Below, piece after piece: positions 8,758-18,456 of a stretch of DNA of 64,000 nucleotides. The notes beneath the pieces were generated by a model. The model was not told the DNA's origin and made no database searches. It was given only the letters and a program-made list of their open reading frames with translations. The stretch is from Bradyrhizobium jicamae. Its GTDB lineage: Bacteria; Pseudomonadota; Alphaproteobacteria; Rhizobiales; Xanthobacteraceae. The number at the start of each line of letters is the position of its first letter. Positions within the stretch are counted from its first letter, which is position 1. Location of the stretch: NCBI RefSeq assembly GCF_018130695.1, contig NZ_JAFCJX010000038.1, positions 1 through 64,000 on the forward strand. Direction: 5' to 3'. Made by a program: the position numbers and the translations under genes.

Positions 8758-9699
8758 TCAACCCCGGAGCCTGGGGTTGACGAGGATGTAGGCGATATCG
8801 GCAATGAGATTCAGCGTGATGTAGATCGTCGCGGTCACCAGCACGACGCCTTGCACGACGGCGTAGTCGCGGTTGAACACGGCATCGACGATCAGCTTGC
8901 CGAAGCCGGGGATCGAAAAAATCTGCTCGGTCAGCACCGCTCCCGACAGCAGCGTGCCGAGCTCGAGCGCGCCGAGCGTGATGACCGGCGTCAGCGCGTT
9001 GCGCATCGCGTGCTTGAGGATCACCGAGCGTTCGGCGAGGCCCTTGGCGCGCGCGGTGCGGACGTAATCGCTCTCCAGCACCTGCAGCATGGCGCTGCGG
9101 GTGTGGCGCATCAGGATCGCGGCGATGGCATTGCCGAGCACGAAGGCCGGCATGATCGTGGCGGCGAGGCTGGCGCGCCAGTTCTCCGCGAGCGAGACGT
9201 AGCCCGAGGCGGGCAGCCAGCCGAGCTCGATCGAGAACAGGAAGATCAGCATGATGCCGAGCCAGAAATTCGGCGTCGAGATGCCCCACAGCGCGAACAG
9301 ATTGGCGCCGTAGTCCCACACCGTGTTCTTCTTCACCGCGGACAGGATGCCGGCGGGAATCCCGATCAGGAAGGCGATCACGATCGCCATGCCGGCGAGC
9401 TGCATCGTCACCGGAAGCTTCTGCGCGATCAGCTCGCGCACCGGCATCTTGTTGCGCAGGGACTCGCCGAAGTCGCCGGAGAGCACGCCCTTGATCCAGT
9501 AGACGTATTGCACCGGGACCGGCTGATCGAGCCGATATTGCGCGCGGATCTGCGCGATCACGGCCGGATCGCGCTCCTCGCCGGCCATGACGAGCGCGGG
9601 ATCGCCGGGCAATAGTTGTTGAAGCGAGAAGATCAGGATCGAGACGAAGAACAGCGTCGGAACGATTTGGACCAGTCGCTTGCCGAGGAAGTTCAGCAT
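8758..9699 (-). CDS. Peptide-type ABC transporter permease (DppB/OppB family)
   Basis: A 313-residue membrane permease starting MLNFLGKRLVQIVPTLFFVS, the classic DppB N-terminus, followed by the periplasmic segment LLPGDPALVMAGEERDPAVI. The EAA-like coupling loop is seen at YVRTARAKGLAERSVI. It pairs with the DppC-type gene four bases downstream. A palindromic repeat (9709-9835) sits between it and the upstream substrate-binding protein gene. A longer in-frame start at 9762 would put repeat sequence into the protein and is rejected. Confidence 0.93.
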   Translation of the reverse strand: MLNFLGKRLVQIVPTLFFVSILIFSLQQLLPGDPALVMAGEERDPAVIAQIRAQYRLDQPVPVQYVYWIKGVLSGDFGESLRNKMPVRELIAQKLPVTMQLAGMAIVIAFLIGIPAGILSAVKKNTVWDYGANLFALWGISTPNFWLGIMLIFLFSIELGWLPASGYVSLAENWRASLAATIMPAFVLGNAIAAILMRHTRSAMLQVLESDYVRTARAKGLAERSVILKHAMRNALTPVITLGALELGTLLSGAVLTEQIFSIPGFGKLIVDAVFNRDYAVVQGVVLVTATIYITLNLIADIAYILVNPRLRG

Positions 9700-9708
9700 G
9701 ACCGCCCT

Positions 9709-9835
9709 CGTGTCCCGGGCGCAGCGCGGCGCGAAGCGATGCGCTGCAGAGCCGGGACCCATGTCGCGTAGGAACCGGTCGTGGGTCCCGGCTCTGCGGA
9801 GCAGCGCAAGTGCGCTGCACCGCGTCCGGGACGCG
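9709..9835. repeat. Intergenic repeat, family E (copy 1)
   Basis: A palindromic element built on CGTGTCCCGGGCGCAG and its complement, with an inner GCAGAGCCGGGACC stem. It lies inside the first ABC importer block between the binding-protein and permease genes. A second copy lies at 12500-12627 in the same block. Confidence 0.8.
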
Positions 9836-9853
9836 AGAGCTTCGTTCGAGCGA

Positions 9854-11383
9854 TCATTTCAGCTTCAGCCCGACCACGCGCACGAGGCCATCGGGCATCT
9901 GCTTGTAGCCATCGAGCTTGGTGGTGTGGGCAATGATGATGCGGCGGTGGTAGATATAGAGGATCGGCTCATCCTCCTGCGCGAGTTTTTCCAGTTTGGC
10001 GTAGATCGCCTTGCGCTGGGCCATGTCGGTGGTGAGGCGGGCATCGTTGAGCGCCTTGTCGGCTTCGGGGTTGGCCCACGCGGTGTAGTTCTGCGGCGCG
10101 TTGCTGTGCAGGAACACGTAGGCATTGCCGTCGGGATCGATGCGGCCGCTCCAGGCCAGCAGGAAGGCCTGGTATTCGCCGGCCTCGGCCTGCTTCAGCG
10201 ACGTCGCGAACTCGGTGACGCGGATCTTCATGTCGATGCCGGCCTCGGCGGCCATCGATTGCACGACCTGCGCGGTGCCCTCGGTCTCCGGGCCCTTCGG
10301 CACCATGAAGTCGACGCTGACCGGCGGCGTGACGCCGGCTTCCTTCAGCAGCGCCTTGGCTTTTTCGACGTCGCGCGGCCGGATCGGGAAATCCTTCTGG
10401 TAATAGGGGTGATCCGGATTGACCCACTGGTTCGCCGGCTTGAACTCGCCGTTGAACACGACCTGGTTCAACGCCTCGCGGTCGATTGCAAGATCGAGCG
10501 CCTGCCGCACCTTGGCGGACTGGCTCAGCGGTCCCTTGGCCTTGTCCTTGCCGATGTTGAGTGTGATGCCCTGATAGCCGAGCTCGATGGCGCTCGACAC
10601 TTTCAGGCGCGAATCCGCGCGGACGTCCTTGAGGTCGGTGGCGAGCACGCGCTCGATCAGATCGAGCCCGCCGGATTTCAGATTGGCAAGCCGCACGGTG
10701 GAATCGACGATCGGCAGATAGACGATGCGGTCGATGAAGACGTTGTCCTTGTTCCAGTAGTCGGCGAACTTCTCCAGCACGATGCGGTCCTGCTGGATGC
10801 GCTCGACGAATTTGTAGGGGCCGGCGCAGACCGGATGCAGGCCGAACTTGTCGCCGGCGGCCTTCGCCGCCTTCGGTGACACCATCATGCCGGCGCGGTC
10901 GGTGAGCTGGGCGATCAGCGGCGAGAACGGCGCCTTCAGCGCCAGCCTGATGGTCAGGGGATCGACGACGTCGATATGATCGACGCTGGCAAGCTCCGGC
11001 TTGCGGAACGAGCCCGGGAAAGTGAGGTGGCGCTCCAGCGAGAACTTTGCGGCCTCGGCATCCAGCGGCTCGCCGTCCTGGAACTTGACGCCGGGACGCA
11101 GCTTGATGGTGACCTCCTTGCCGTCGGCGGAAGTCTCGTGCGACAGCGCAAGCTGCGGCACGATGTTGAGCTTGTCGTCGATGTCGAACAGCTTGTCGCA
11201 GATTGCGGCGAACACGATGCGGCCGACATAGGTGCGGGCCATGGTCGGGTCGAGCACGTCGGGGTCCTCGGCAAGCCCGATCCGCAGCGTGGTCTGGGCT
11301 TGTGCGGCAGCGCCGAGCGAAAGCAGCAGGGCGGCGGCGGTCGCTGCCTTCAGAAACATCCTCATCAATTCGCTCCTCTTCAT
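9854..11383 (-). CDS. ABC transporter substrate-binding protein, family 5 (peptide/glutathione type)
   Basis: A 509-residue periplasmic binding protein of the SBP_bac_5 fold. The N-terminus MKRSELMRMFLKAATAAALLL is a standard Sec signal ending near AQAQ, around residue 30. The mature part starts TTLRIGLAEDPDVLDPTMAR and contains the family element VKFQDGEPLDAEAAKFSLERH. Its start overlaps the stop of the upstream DppF-type ATPase by four bases (ATGA), so the two are translationally coupled. Having the ATPases before the binding protein is an uncommon order for a dpp-type operon. The substrate is a peptide-like compound by family; the neighbouring gamma-glutamyltransferase makes glutathione or gamma-glutamyl peptides plausible. 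Confidence 0.92.
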   Translation of the reverse strand: MKRSELMRMFLKAATAAALLLSLGAAAQAQTTLRIGLAEDPDVLDPTMARTYVGRIVFAAICDKLFDIDDKLNIVPQLALSHETSADGKEVTIKLRPGVKFQDGEPLDAEAAKFSLERHLTFPGSFRKPELASVDHIDVVDPLTIRLALKAPFSPLIAQLTDRAGMMVSPKAAKAAGDKFGLHPVCAGPYKFVERIQQDRIVLEKFADYWNKDNVFIDRIVYLPIVDSTVRLANLKSGGLDLIERVLATDLKDVRADSRLKVSSAIELGYQGITLNIGKDKAKGPLSQSAKVRQALDLAIDREALNQVVFNGEFKPANQWVNPDHPYYQKDFPIRPRDVEKAKALLKEAGVTPPVSVDFMVPKGPETEGTAQVVQSMAAEAGIDMKIRVTEFATSLKQAEAGEYQAFLLAWSGRIDPDGNAYVFLHSNAPQNYTAWANPEADKALNDARLTTDMAQRKAIYAKLEKLAQEDEPILYIYHRRIIIAHTTKLDGYKQMPDGLVRVVGLKLK

Positions 11384-12480
11384 TTGCCTGCTTGTCTCAC
11401 TTGACCAACCCCGGCGCGGCCGGCTCCTTCCGTGGCCCCGAATGCCGCGACCAGCTTTTCCAGCACCGGCGAGAACGCGCCGTCGGAGGGCACGATGCCC
11501 TCCGGCGACGGCAGCTCCGCGGTGCGATGGCAGGCGGTGGCGTGCCCGTTTGCGTCGGCCAGAAGCTGCGGCACCTCGGTGCGGCAGCGCGCGATCACGA
11601 AGGGGCAGCGGGTGTGGAAGCGGCAGCCTGAGGGCGGATTGAGCGCGCTCGGCATCTCGCCCTCCAGCACGACGCGGCTGCGTTTGCCTTGCGGCTTCGG
11701 CACCGGGATCGCCGACAAGAGCGCGCGGCTATAGGGGTGGCGCGGCGCGGCGAACAGTGCCTGCGCCTCTGCGGTCTCGACGATGGTGCCGAGATTCATC
11801 ACGGCGACGCGGTCGGCGATGTGCTTCACGACGGCGAGGTCGTGCGAGACGAAGATGTAGGCGAGTTTCAATCGCTCCTGCAGGTCGCGCAGCAGATTGA
11901 GGATCTGCGAGCGGATCGACACGTCGAGCGCCGAGACCGGCTCGTCGCAGATGATCAGTTTCGGCTCGACCGCGAGTGCGCGGGCAATCGCGATGCGCTG
12001 GCGCTGGCCGCCAGAGAACTCATGCGGATAGCGGCGCGCGAAGCGCGGCTCGAGGCCGACCAGGCGCAGCAGCTCCTCGACACGGGCGCGGCGCTGGGCG
12101 GATGGCACGACATCATGAAGCGCCAGCGGCTCGGTCAGGATCTGGCTCACCGTCATGCGCGGGTTGAGCGAGGCGTAGGGATCCTGGAAGATGATCTGGG
12201 CGTCGCGCCGGAACGCGCGAAGCTGCTCGGCATTCAGCGCGCCGAGCTCGCGGCCTTCGAAACGCACACTGCCGGCATCGGGCTCGATCAGCCGCAGCAC
12301 CAGCCGGCTGACGGTCGACTTGCCACAGCCGGACTCACCGACCAAGGCCAGCGTCTTGCCGGCCTCGACCGTGAAGCTGACGCCGTCGACCGCCTTCACA
12401 TGCGCCGTCGGCCGCCCGAACACCGAGCGCGCGGCGACGAAATGCTTGACCAAGCCGTCGACCTCGAGCAGCGCGGTCAT
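11380..12480 (-). CDS. Peptide-type ABC transporter ATP-binding protein (DppF/OppF family)
   Basis: A 366-residue ATPase. It has Walker A GESGCGKST, the signature motif FSGGQRQRIAIARAL, Walker B LIICDEPVSALDVS and the oligopeptide-transporter C-terminal extension with the Cys-rich CRFHTRCPFVIARC segment. The ATG at 12480 is preferred over the ATG at 12486 because AAGG is eight bases upstream of it. It couples by ATGA overlap to the binding protein downstream. A palindromic repeat separates it from its partner DppD-type ATPase. The C-terminal tail is longer than usual and low in complexity. Confidence 0.93.
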   Translation of the reverse strand: MTALLEVDGLVKHFVAARSVFGRPTAHVKAVDGVSFTVEAGKTLALVGESGCGKSTVSRLVLRLIEPDAGSVRFEGRELGALNAEQLRAFRRDAQIIFQDPYASLNPRMTVSQILTEPLALHDVVPSAQRRARVEELLRLVGLEPRFARRYPHEFSGGQRQRIAIARALAVEPKLIICDEPVSALDVSIRSQILNLLRDLQERLKLAYIFVSHDLAVVKHIADRVAVMNLGTIVETAEAQALFAAPRHPYSRALLSAIPVPKPQGKRSRVVLEGEMPSALNPPSGCRFHTRCPFVIARCRTEVPQLLADANGHATACHRTAELPSPEGIVPSDGAFSPVLEKLVAAFGATEGAGRAGVGQVRQAGK

Positions 12481-12499
12481 TGGCATTGCCTTTGGCTCT

Positions 12500-12627
12500 C
12501 GTGTCCCGGGCGCAGTGCAACGCGAAGTGTTGCACTGCTGAACCGGGACCGATGCCTCACGGTGCTGGCGGTAGGCCCCGGTTCAGCAGCGCACCACTGC
12601 GTGCTGCGCTGCGCCCGGGGCACGCGT
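12500..12627. repeat. Intergenic repeat, family E (copy 2)
   Basis: Same unit as 9709-9835: GTGTCCCGGGCGCAG near the left end and CTGCGCCCGGGGCACGCG at the right, with inner CTGAACCGGGACC / GGCCCCGGTTCAG arms. It separates the two ATPase genes of the first importer. Confidence 0.8.
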
Positions 12628-12643
12628 GTGGAGAGCAGCGCGG

Positions 12644-13629
<986 letters not shown>

Positions 13630-13633
<4 letters not shown>

Positions 13634-14346
13634 GCCTGGTCTGATCCGGCAAGTGCTGCGGCGATGGCGGCGTCGATGGTCGCGCGATCGGTGATGCCGG
13701 CCGGGTTGCTGCGCGTCGGCAGGAATTTGCGGAAGTGCACCCAGCGTTCGCGGCTGACCGCTTCCAGCCGCGCCAGCTCGCGCAGGGGATCCTCGTGGTC
13801 GTCGACGCGGAGGTCGAGCGCCGACCATTCCTCGTCGCCATGGATCAAGAGCGCTGCCGACTGCTTGCCGCGCTTGTCGCCGCCGGCGGCTTCGCCGGCC
13901 AGCATTGCGGCGATCAGCCGCTGCGGAAAGGGCAGGCCCGCATTGGTGACATAGGCCTTCGCGGTGTCGTCAAGCACGGCTGCGCCGGCCAACATGTTGC
14001 CGGCGATCGAAAAGCCGTCACCGGTGACGTGGCCGTACCAGTCGACGCAGTCCTGGCCGGAATGCGCGGCGATGCGGCCTTTCGCGTCCATGACGTGCAG
14101 CTGCCGCGACTCGCGGCCGTCGTCGCCGGCGAGCAGTGCTGCGACGATCTCCTGCGGGCTCTTGCCCGCGCGCAGCAGTGTGAGGCCGTCGATGCCGTAA
14201 TAGGGATTGACCAGCGCCTGCGTCGCGATCGCGCCGATGCCGCCGGCGATGTGCGGCACGCGCGCGCCGACTGCGAAGAATTTGGTCGCCACCGCGATGC
14301 CGAACTGGCCGGTGGCGGGATCGCGGGCGATGATCGACCAGGTCAT
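13630..14346 (-). CDS. DUF1028 protein (Ntn-hydrolase-like)
   Basis: A 238-residue protein matching the DUF1028 family, whose members have an Ntn-hydrolase-like fold. The start MTWSIIARDPATGQFGIAVA and the following GARVPHIAGGIGAIATQALVN stretch are typical (recognised by eye). Residues that face the putative active site in this family, such as the DCVDWYGHVTGDGFSIAGN segment, are present. It has no signal peptide, so it should act in the cytoplasm. Its stop overlaps the start of the DppD-type ATPase by four bases, and it lies downstream of the gamma-glutamyltransferase. A role in processing an imported peptide or amide is inferred only from this context. Confidence 0.85.
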
Positions 14347-14359
14347 CGAAAGACCTTTT

Positions 14360-14509
14360 TCCCCCTCTCCCCGTTCTTAGGGGGAGAGGGTTGGGGTGAG
14401 GGGCTCTTTCTGCAAAGACGGTTTGCATCGCGTTCGCGGAGGCTCCCCCTCACCCGGAATTCAAGCTGCTCTTGAATTCCGACCTCTCCCCGCAAGCGGG
14501 GCGAGGTGG
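14360..14509. repeat. Intergenic repeat, family B (copy 2)
   Basis: CCCCCTCTCCCC near the left end, an inner GGAATTCAAG/CTTGAATTCC hairpin and GACCTCTCCCCGCAAGCGGGG at the right. It is essentially the reverse complement of the copy at 3564-3713. It lies between the DUF1028 and gamma-glutamyltransferase genes. Confidence 0.8.
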
Positions 14510-14574
14510 ATTTCGAGGCTCGCTTCGCGAGTCGATGCCAAGCCATCATCTCGTGTCCATCATATCGCTCGATT

Positions 14575-16380
14575 TCAGCGGCCGGCTGCGTAGCCCTGCA
14601 TGCCGCGCGGGTTGGCGGCGGCGCGGCGGCGGGGGCCGACCTTGGAGGCCGCGGTGAGGCGGCCTTCCGACCAATCCGGCCCAATCTCCACCACATGGCC
14701 GCGGCGCTTCAATTCGTCGATGGTCGACTTCGGCACGCGGTTTTCCAGCACCAGCACGCCCGGGCGCGCGGTGCGCGGCCAGAACGAGATCGGGAAATGC
14801 TCGGAGTGCCAGGCCGGCGCGTCGATCGCCTCCTGCAGATTCATGTTGCAGTGGACGTGGCGCAGGAAGAACTGCGTGATCCACTGGTCCTGCTGGTCGC
14901 CGCCCGGCGAGCCCCACGCGAGATACGGCTCGCCGTCGCGCAGCGCCATGGTGGGCGACAGCGTGGTGCGCGGCCGCTTGCCCGGCGCCAGCGCCGCCGG
15001 ATGGTTTTCCTCCAGCCAGAACATCTGCGCGCGGCTGCCGAGGCAGAAGCCGATCTCGGGAATGACAGGCGAGGATTGCAGCCAGCCGCCGGACGGCGTC
15101 GCCGAGACCATGTTGCCGGCCTTGTCGATGATGTCGAAATGCACGGTGTCGCCGCGGACCTCGCCGAACCGGCCGACCGTCGGCTCGCCCGCGCCCATGG
15201 CGCCGACGGCCTCGCGATGCCCCTCGGCGCGGCGCAGTTTTACGACTGCGCCAAAGCCTTCGAGCGAGCCGGGGACAAAATCGAGCGAGGCCTTGTCTTT
15301 TGAGATCAGCTTGCGGCGTTCGTCGTTATAGGCATCCGACAGCAGCGTCGTGATCGGAATGTCCGTGAATTTGGGATCGCCATAGAACGTCTCGCGATCG
15401 GCGAACGCGAGCTTTGCGGCTTCGATCTGCAGATGGATGAAGTCCGGGCCGGTCGGATCGAGACCGTCGAGCTGAAATCCCTTGAGAAGCGCGAGCTGCT
15501 GCAGCGTCACCGGGCCCTGGCTCCAGACGCCGGCCTTCTGCACGGTGTAGCGGCCATAGTCATAGGTGAGGGGCGCCTCGATGGTCGGCTGCCAGCGTGC
15601 CATGTCGTCGGCGGAAAGGACGCCGCGATGCGGCGAGCCGGAGACGTCCATGACGTCCTGCGTGCGGCAGAATTTGTCGATCGCTTCGGCGACAAAACCC
15701 TTGGACCAAGATTGCCGTGCACGCTCGATCTGCGCCACGCGATCACTGCCGGCGCTCTCGGCCTCGTTGAGGATGCGGGTGTAGGTCTCGGCGAGCTTCT
15801 TGTTGGTGAAGATGGTGCCGGGCTTCGGCACCCCGCCGTTGGGCAGATAGACGTCGGCCGACGTGGTCCAATGCTTCCTGAACAGCTGCTCGACGATCTG
15901 GATGGTGGCCGAGGCGCGCTCGACCAGCGGATAGCCGTCGCGGGCATAGGCGATCGCGGGCTCCAGCACGTCGCGCAGTTTCACTGTGCCGTAGTCACGC
16001 AGCAGCAGCATCCAGGATTCGAAGGTGCCGGGCACGCAGGCCGCGAGCAGCCCGGTGCCGGGCACCATCTCCAGCCCTTCGCTGCGATAATGCGCGATGG
16101 TCGCCTTTGCCGGAGCCGGGCCCTGGCCGCAGATCACCTCGGTTTTGCCGCGCTTCACATCGTGCACGATGATGGGCACGTCACCGCCGGGACCATTCAG
16201 ATGCGGCTCGACCACTTGAAGCGTGAAGGCGGTGGCAACAGCAGCGTCGAAGGCGTTGCCGCCTTTCTCGAGGATGCCCATGCCGACGGCGGTCGCGATC
16301 CAGTGCGTCGAGGTGACGACGCCGAACGTGCCTTCGATCTCGGGGCGTGTCGTGAACGGATCGGGATTGATGTTGCCCAT
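14575..16380 (-). CDS. ggt: Gamma-glutamyltransferase family protein, apparently cytoplasmic
   Basis: A 601-residue GGT-type Ntn hydrolase. GGTs cleave themselves before a Thr that becomes the nucleophile; here that residue is likely Thr412 in GDTVHFDIIDKAGNMVSAT. Other family elements are GILEKGGNAFDAAVATAF near the N-terminus, LNGPGGDVPI, LAPGKRPRTTLSPTM and WGSPGGDQQDQW. The N-terminus MGNINPDPFTTRP shows no signal peptide, unlike the second GGT at 48703-50439, so this enzyme probably acts inside the cell. It follows the second importer by about 100 bases in the same direction, which suggests hydrolysis of imported gamma-glutamyl peptides. The active-site motif departs from the usual TTHYS (TVHFD here), so the true reaction may differ. 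Confidence 0.88.
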   Translation of the reverse strand: MGNINPDPFTTRPEIEGTFGVVTSTHWIATAVGMGILEKGGNAFDAAVATAFTLQVVEPHLNGPGGDVPIIVHDVKRGKTEVICGQGPAPAKATIAHYRSEGLEMVPGTGLLAACVPGTFESWMLLLRDYGTVKLRDVLEPAIAYARDGYPLVERASATIQIVEQLFRKHWTTSADVYLPNGGVPKPGTIFTNKKLAETYTRILNEAESAGSDRVAQIERARQSWSKGFVAEAIDKFCRTQDVMDVSGSPHRGVLSADDMARWQPTIEAPLTYDYGRYTVQKAGVWSQGPVTLQQLALLKGFQLDGLDPTGPDFIHLQIEAAKLAFADRETFYGDPKFTDIPITTLLSDAYNDERRKLISKDKASLDFVPGSLEGFGAVVKLRRAEGHREAVGAMGAGEPTVGRFGEVRGDTVHFDIIDKAGNMVSATPSGGWLQSSPVIPEIGFCLGSRAQMFWLEENHPAALAPGKRPRTTLSPTMALRDGEPYLAWGSPGGDQQDQWITQFFLRHVHCNMNLQEAIDAPAWHSEHFPISFWPRTARPGVLVLENRVPKSTIDELKRRGHVVEIGPDWSEGRLTAASKVGPRRRAAANPRGMQGYAAGR

Positions 16381-16483
16381 GGGATTTCACCACTTGTTGC
16401 TCTTATAAATTCGCGCGCACTTGATCACAGGCTGGCGCGGCTGCCAACCGTTTGGTTGACATGTCCGCCGCGCATCCGCGTGA

Positions 16484-17476
16484 TCATGCCGGAACGGCGG
16501 CCGGCTGGTTCACGGCGTGGCAGGCGACGCCATTGATCAGCTCCGGCGCCTTTTGCCGGCACAGATCGAACGCCAGCGGACAGCGCGGATTGAAGGAACA
16601 GCCGGGCGGCGGATTGATCGGGTTCGGGATCTCGCCCTTGACCGGAATGCGCTGGCGGCCGGACATCGCGAGATCGGGAACCGCGCCGAGCAGCATTTTT
16701 GTGTAGGGCATCTGCGGATTGGCGAATAATTGGCGGCCTTCCGCGATCTCGACAATGCGGCCGAGATACATCACGCCGATCCGGGTCGCCATGTGGCGCA
16801 CGACCGCCAGATTGTGGCTGATGAAGAGATAGGTCAGGCCGAACTTGTCCTGGAGGTCGCGCATCAGATTGAGGATCTGCGCCTGAACCGACACGTCGAG
16901 CGCCGAGGTCGGCTCGTCGCAGACGATGAATTGCGCGTCGGAGGCGAGCGCGCGCGCAATCGCGATGCGCTGACGCTGGCCGCCGGAGAACTCATGTGGA
17001 AACTTCAATCCGTCGTCGGGATGCAGGCCGACGAGTGTCAGCAACTCACCGACACGCGCACGGATGTCGCGCTCGCCCTGGATCAGGTCGAAGGCGCGGA
17101 TCGGCTCGGCGACGATGGCATCGACCCGGAAGCGCGGATTGAGGCTCGCATAGGGGTCCTGGAAGATCATCTGGATGCGGCGACGCAGCTTGCGCCGCGC
17201 CTGTCCCTGCTTCGGATCGGTCATCGAGACGCCGTCGATCACGACCTCGCCGGAGCTTGGCGGCAACAGGCCGACCACCATGCGTGCGACCGTGGTCTTG
17301 CCCGAGCCGGATTCACCGACGAGGGCAAATGTCTCGCCGCGCTTGATGTCGAAAGTGACGCCGTCCACCGCCTTCAGGAACTCGAGTTGGCCGCCCTCGA
17401 GCACGCGGTTGAGCCACGGTTTCGAGACGTCGAACGCGCGGCGCAGATTGGTGACGTCGATCAGCGCATCGCTCAT
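16484..17476 (-). CDS. Peptide-type ABC transporter ATP-binding protein (OppF/DppF family), second importer
   Basis: A 330-residue ATPase with Walker A GESGSGKTT, Q-loop IFQDPYASLNP, signature FSGGQRQRIAIARAL, Walker B FIVCDEPTSALDVS and the C-terminal CSFNPRCPLAFDLC motif. The start at 17476 comes from the ATGA overlap with the upstream OppD gene. An insertion near the N-terminus (SKPWLNRVLEGGQLEFLKAV) is typical of some OppF proteins. It is the last transporter gene before the gamma-glutamyltransferase. Confidence 0.93.
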   Translation of the reverse strand: MSDALIDVTNLRRAFDVSKPWLNRVLEGGQLEFLKAVDGVTFDIKRGETFALVGESGSGKTTVARMVVGLLPPSSGEVVIDGVSMTDPKQGQARRKLRRRIQMIFQDPYASLNPRFRVDAIVAEPIRAFDLIQGERDIRARVGELLTLVGLHPDDGLKFPHEFSGGQRQRIAIARALASDAQFIVCDEPTSALDVSVQAQILNLMRDLQDKFGLTYLFISHNLAVVRHMATRIGVMYLGRIVEIAEGRQLFANPQMPYTKMLLGAVPDLAMSGRQRIPVKGEIPNPINPPPGCSFNPRCPLAFDLCRQKAPELINGVACHAVNQPAAVPA

Positions 17477-18456
17477 GCCGCGGGTTCCTTTGCGGCTTCG
17501 AACAGATGGCAGGCGACCGCCTGTGTGCCTTGCGGGATCGGTTCGGGGCGCTCGACATGACACTGTGCAAAGGCGAACGCGCAGCGTGGATTGAACGCGC
17601 AGCCTTTCGGGATCGCCGACAGCCGCGGCATCGATCCGGGAATCTGCACCAAGCGTTTCTCTTCGCCCGCCAGCGTCGGGATCGCGCCCATCAGCCCCTT
17701 GGCGTAGGGATGCAGCGGATTTTGCACGACCTCCTGCACCGGGCCAATCTCGGCGATGCGGCCGGAATACATCACCGCGACGCGGTCGCAGGTCTCGGCG
17801 ATCACGCCCATGTCGTGGGTCACCAGCATGACCGCGGTGCCGTGATCGCGGCCGAGCCGCTTGATCAGCGCGATGATCTGCGCCTGCACGGAGACGTCGA
17901 GCGCCGTGGTCGGCTCGTCGGCGATGATCAGCTCCGGCTCGGCGCAGAGCGCGAGCGCGATCACCACGCGCTGGCGCATGCCACCGGAGAATTCATGCGG
18001 ATAGCCGTCGATGCGCTTCTCCGGCGCGGGAATGCCGACTTCCGCGAGCAGGTCGATGGCGCGCTTGCGGGCGGCGCTCTCGGAGAGGTTGGTGTGGGTG
18101 CGGATGGTCTCGATGATCTGCTCGCCGACCCGGTAGAGCGGATTGAGGCTGGTCAGCGGATCCTGGAAGATCATGCCGATCCGTTTTCCCCGAATGCGGC
18201 GAATCTCTTCCGGCGGCAGATGGTCGATGCGCGTGCCCGACAGCAGGATCTCGCCGCCGGTGATGCGGCCGGGCGGATCGATCAATCCGATGACCGCAAG
18301 ACCGGTCACCGACTTGCCGGCGCCGGATTCGCCGACCACGCCGAGCACCTCGCCCTTGGCAATGTCGAAGGAGACGCCGTCGATCGCGCGCAGGGTGGCG
18401 CGGCGGGTGGCGAACTCCACCTCGAGGTTACGCACGGAGAGGACAGGAGCGGTCAT
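17473..18456 (-). CDS. Peptide-type ABC transporter ATP-binding protein (OppD/DppD family), second importer
   Basis: A 327-residue ATPase with Walker A GESGAGKSV, Q-loop IFQDPLTSLNP, signature FSGGMRQRVVIALAL, Walker B LIIADEPTTALDVS and C-terminal CAFNPRCAFAFAQC. The ATGA overlaps at both ends (with OppC upstream and OppF downstream) fix its start at 18456 and show tight translational coupling through the operon. Confidence 0.93.
   Translation of the reverse strand: MTAPVLSVRNLEVEFATRRATLRAIDGVSFDIAKGEVLGVVGESGAGKSVTGLAVIGLIDPPGRITGGEILLSGTRIDHLPPEEIRRIRGKRIGMIFQDPLTSLNPLYRVGEQIIETIRTHTNLSESAARKRAIDLLAEVGIPAPEKRIDGYPHEFSGGMRQRVVIALALCAEPELIIADEPTTALDVSVQAQIIALIKRLGRDHGTAVMLVTHDMGVIAETCDRVAVMYSGRIAEIGPVQEVVQNPLHPYAKGLMGAIPTLAGEEKRLVQIPGSMPRLSAIPKGCAFNPRCAFAFAQCHVERPEPIPQGTQAVACHLFEAAKEPAA

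Noticed and set aside
9700..9853. Small coding region between the binding-protein and DppB-type genes
   Set aside because: The open frames are made of a palindromic repeat (family E) that recurs at 12500-12627.
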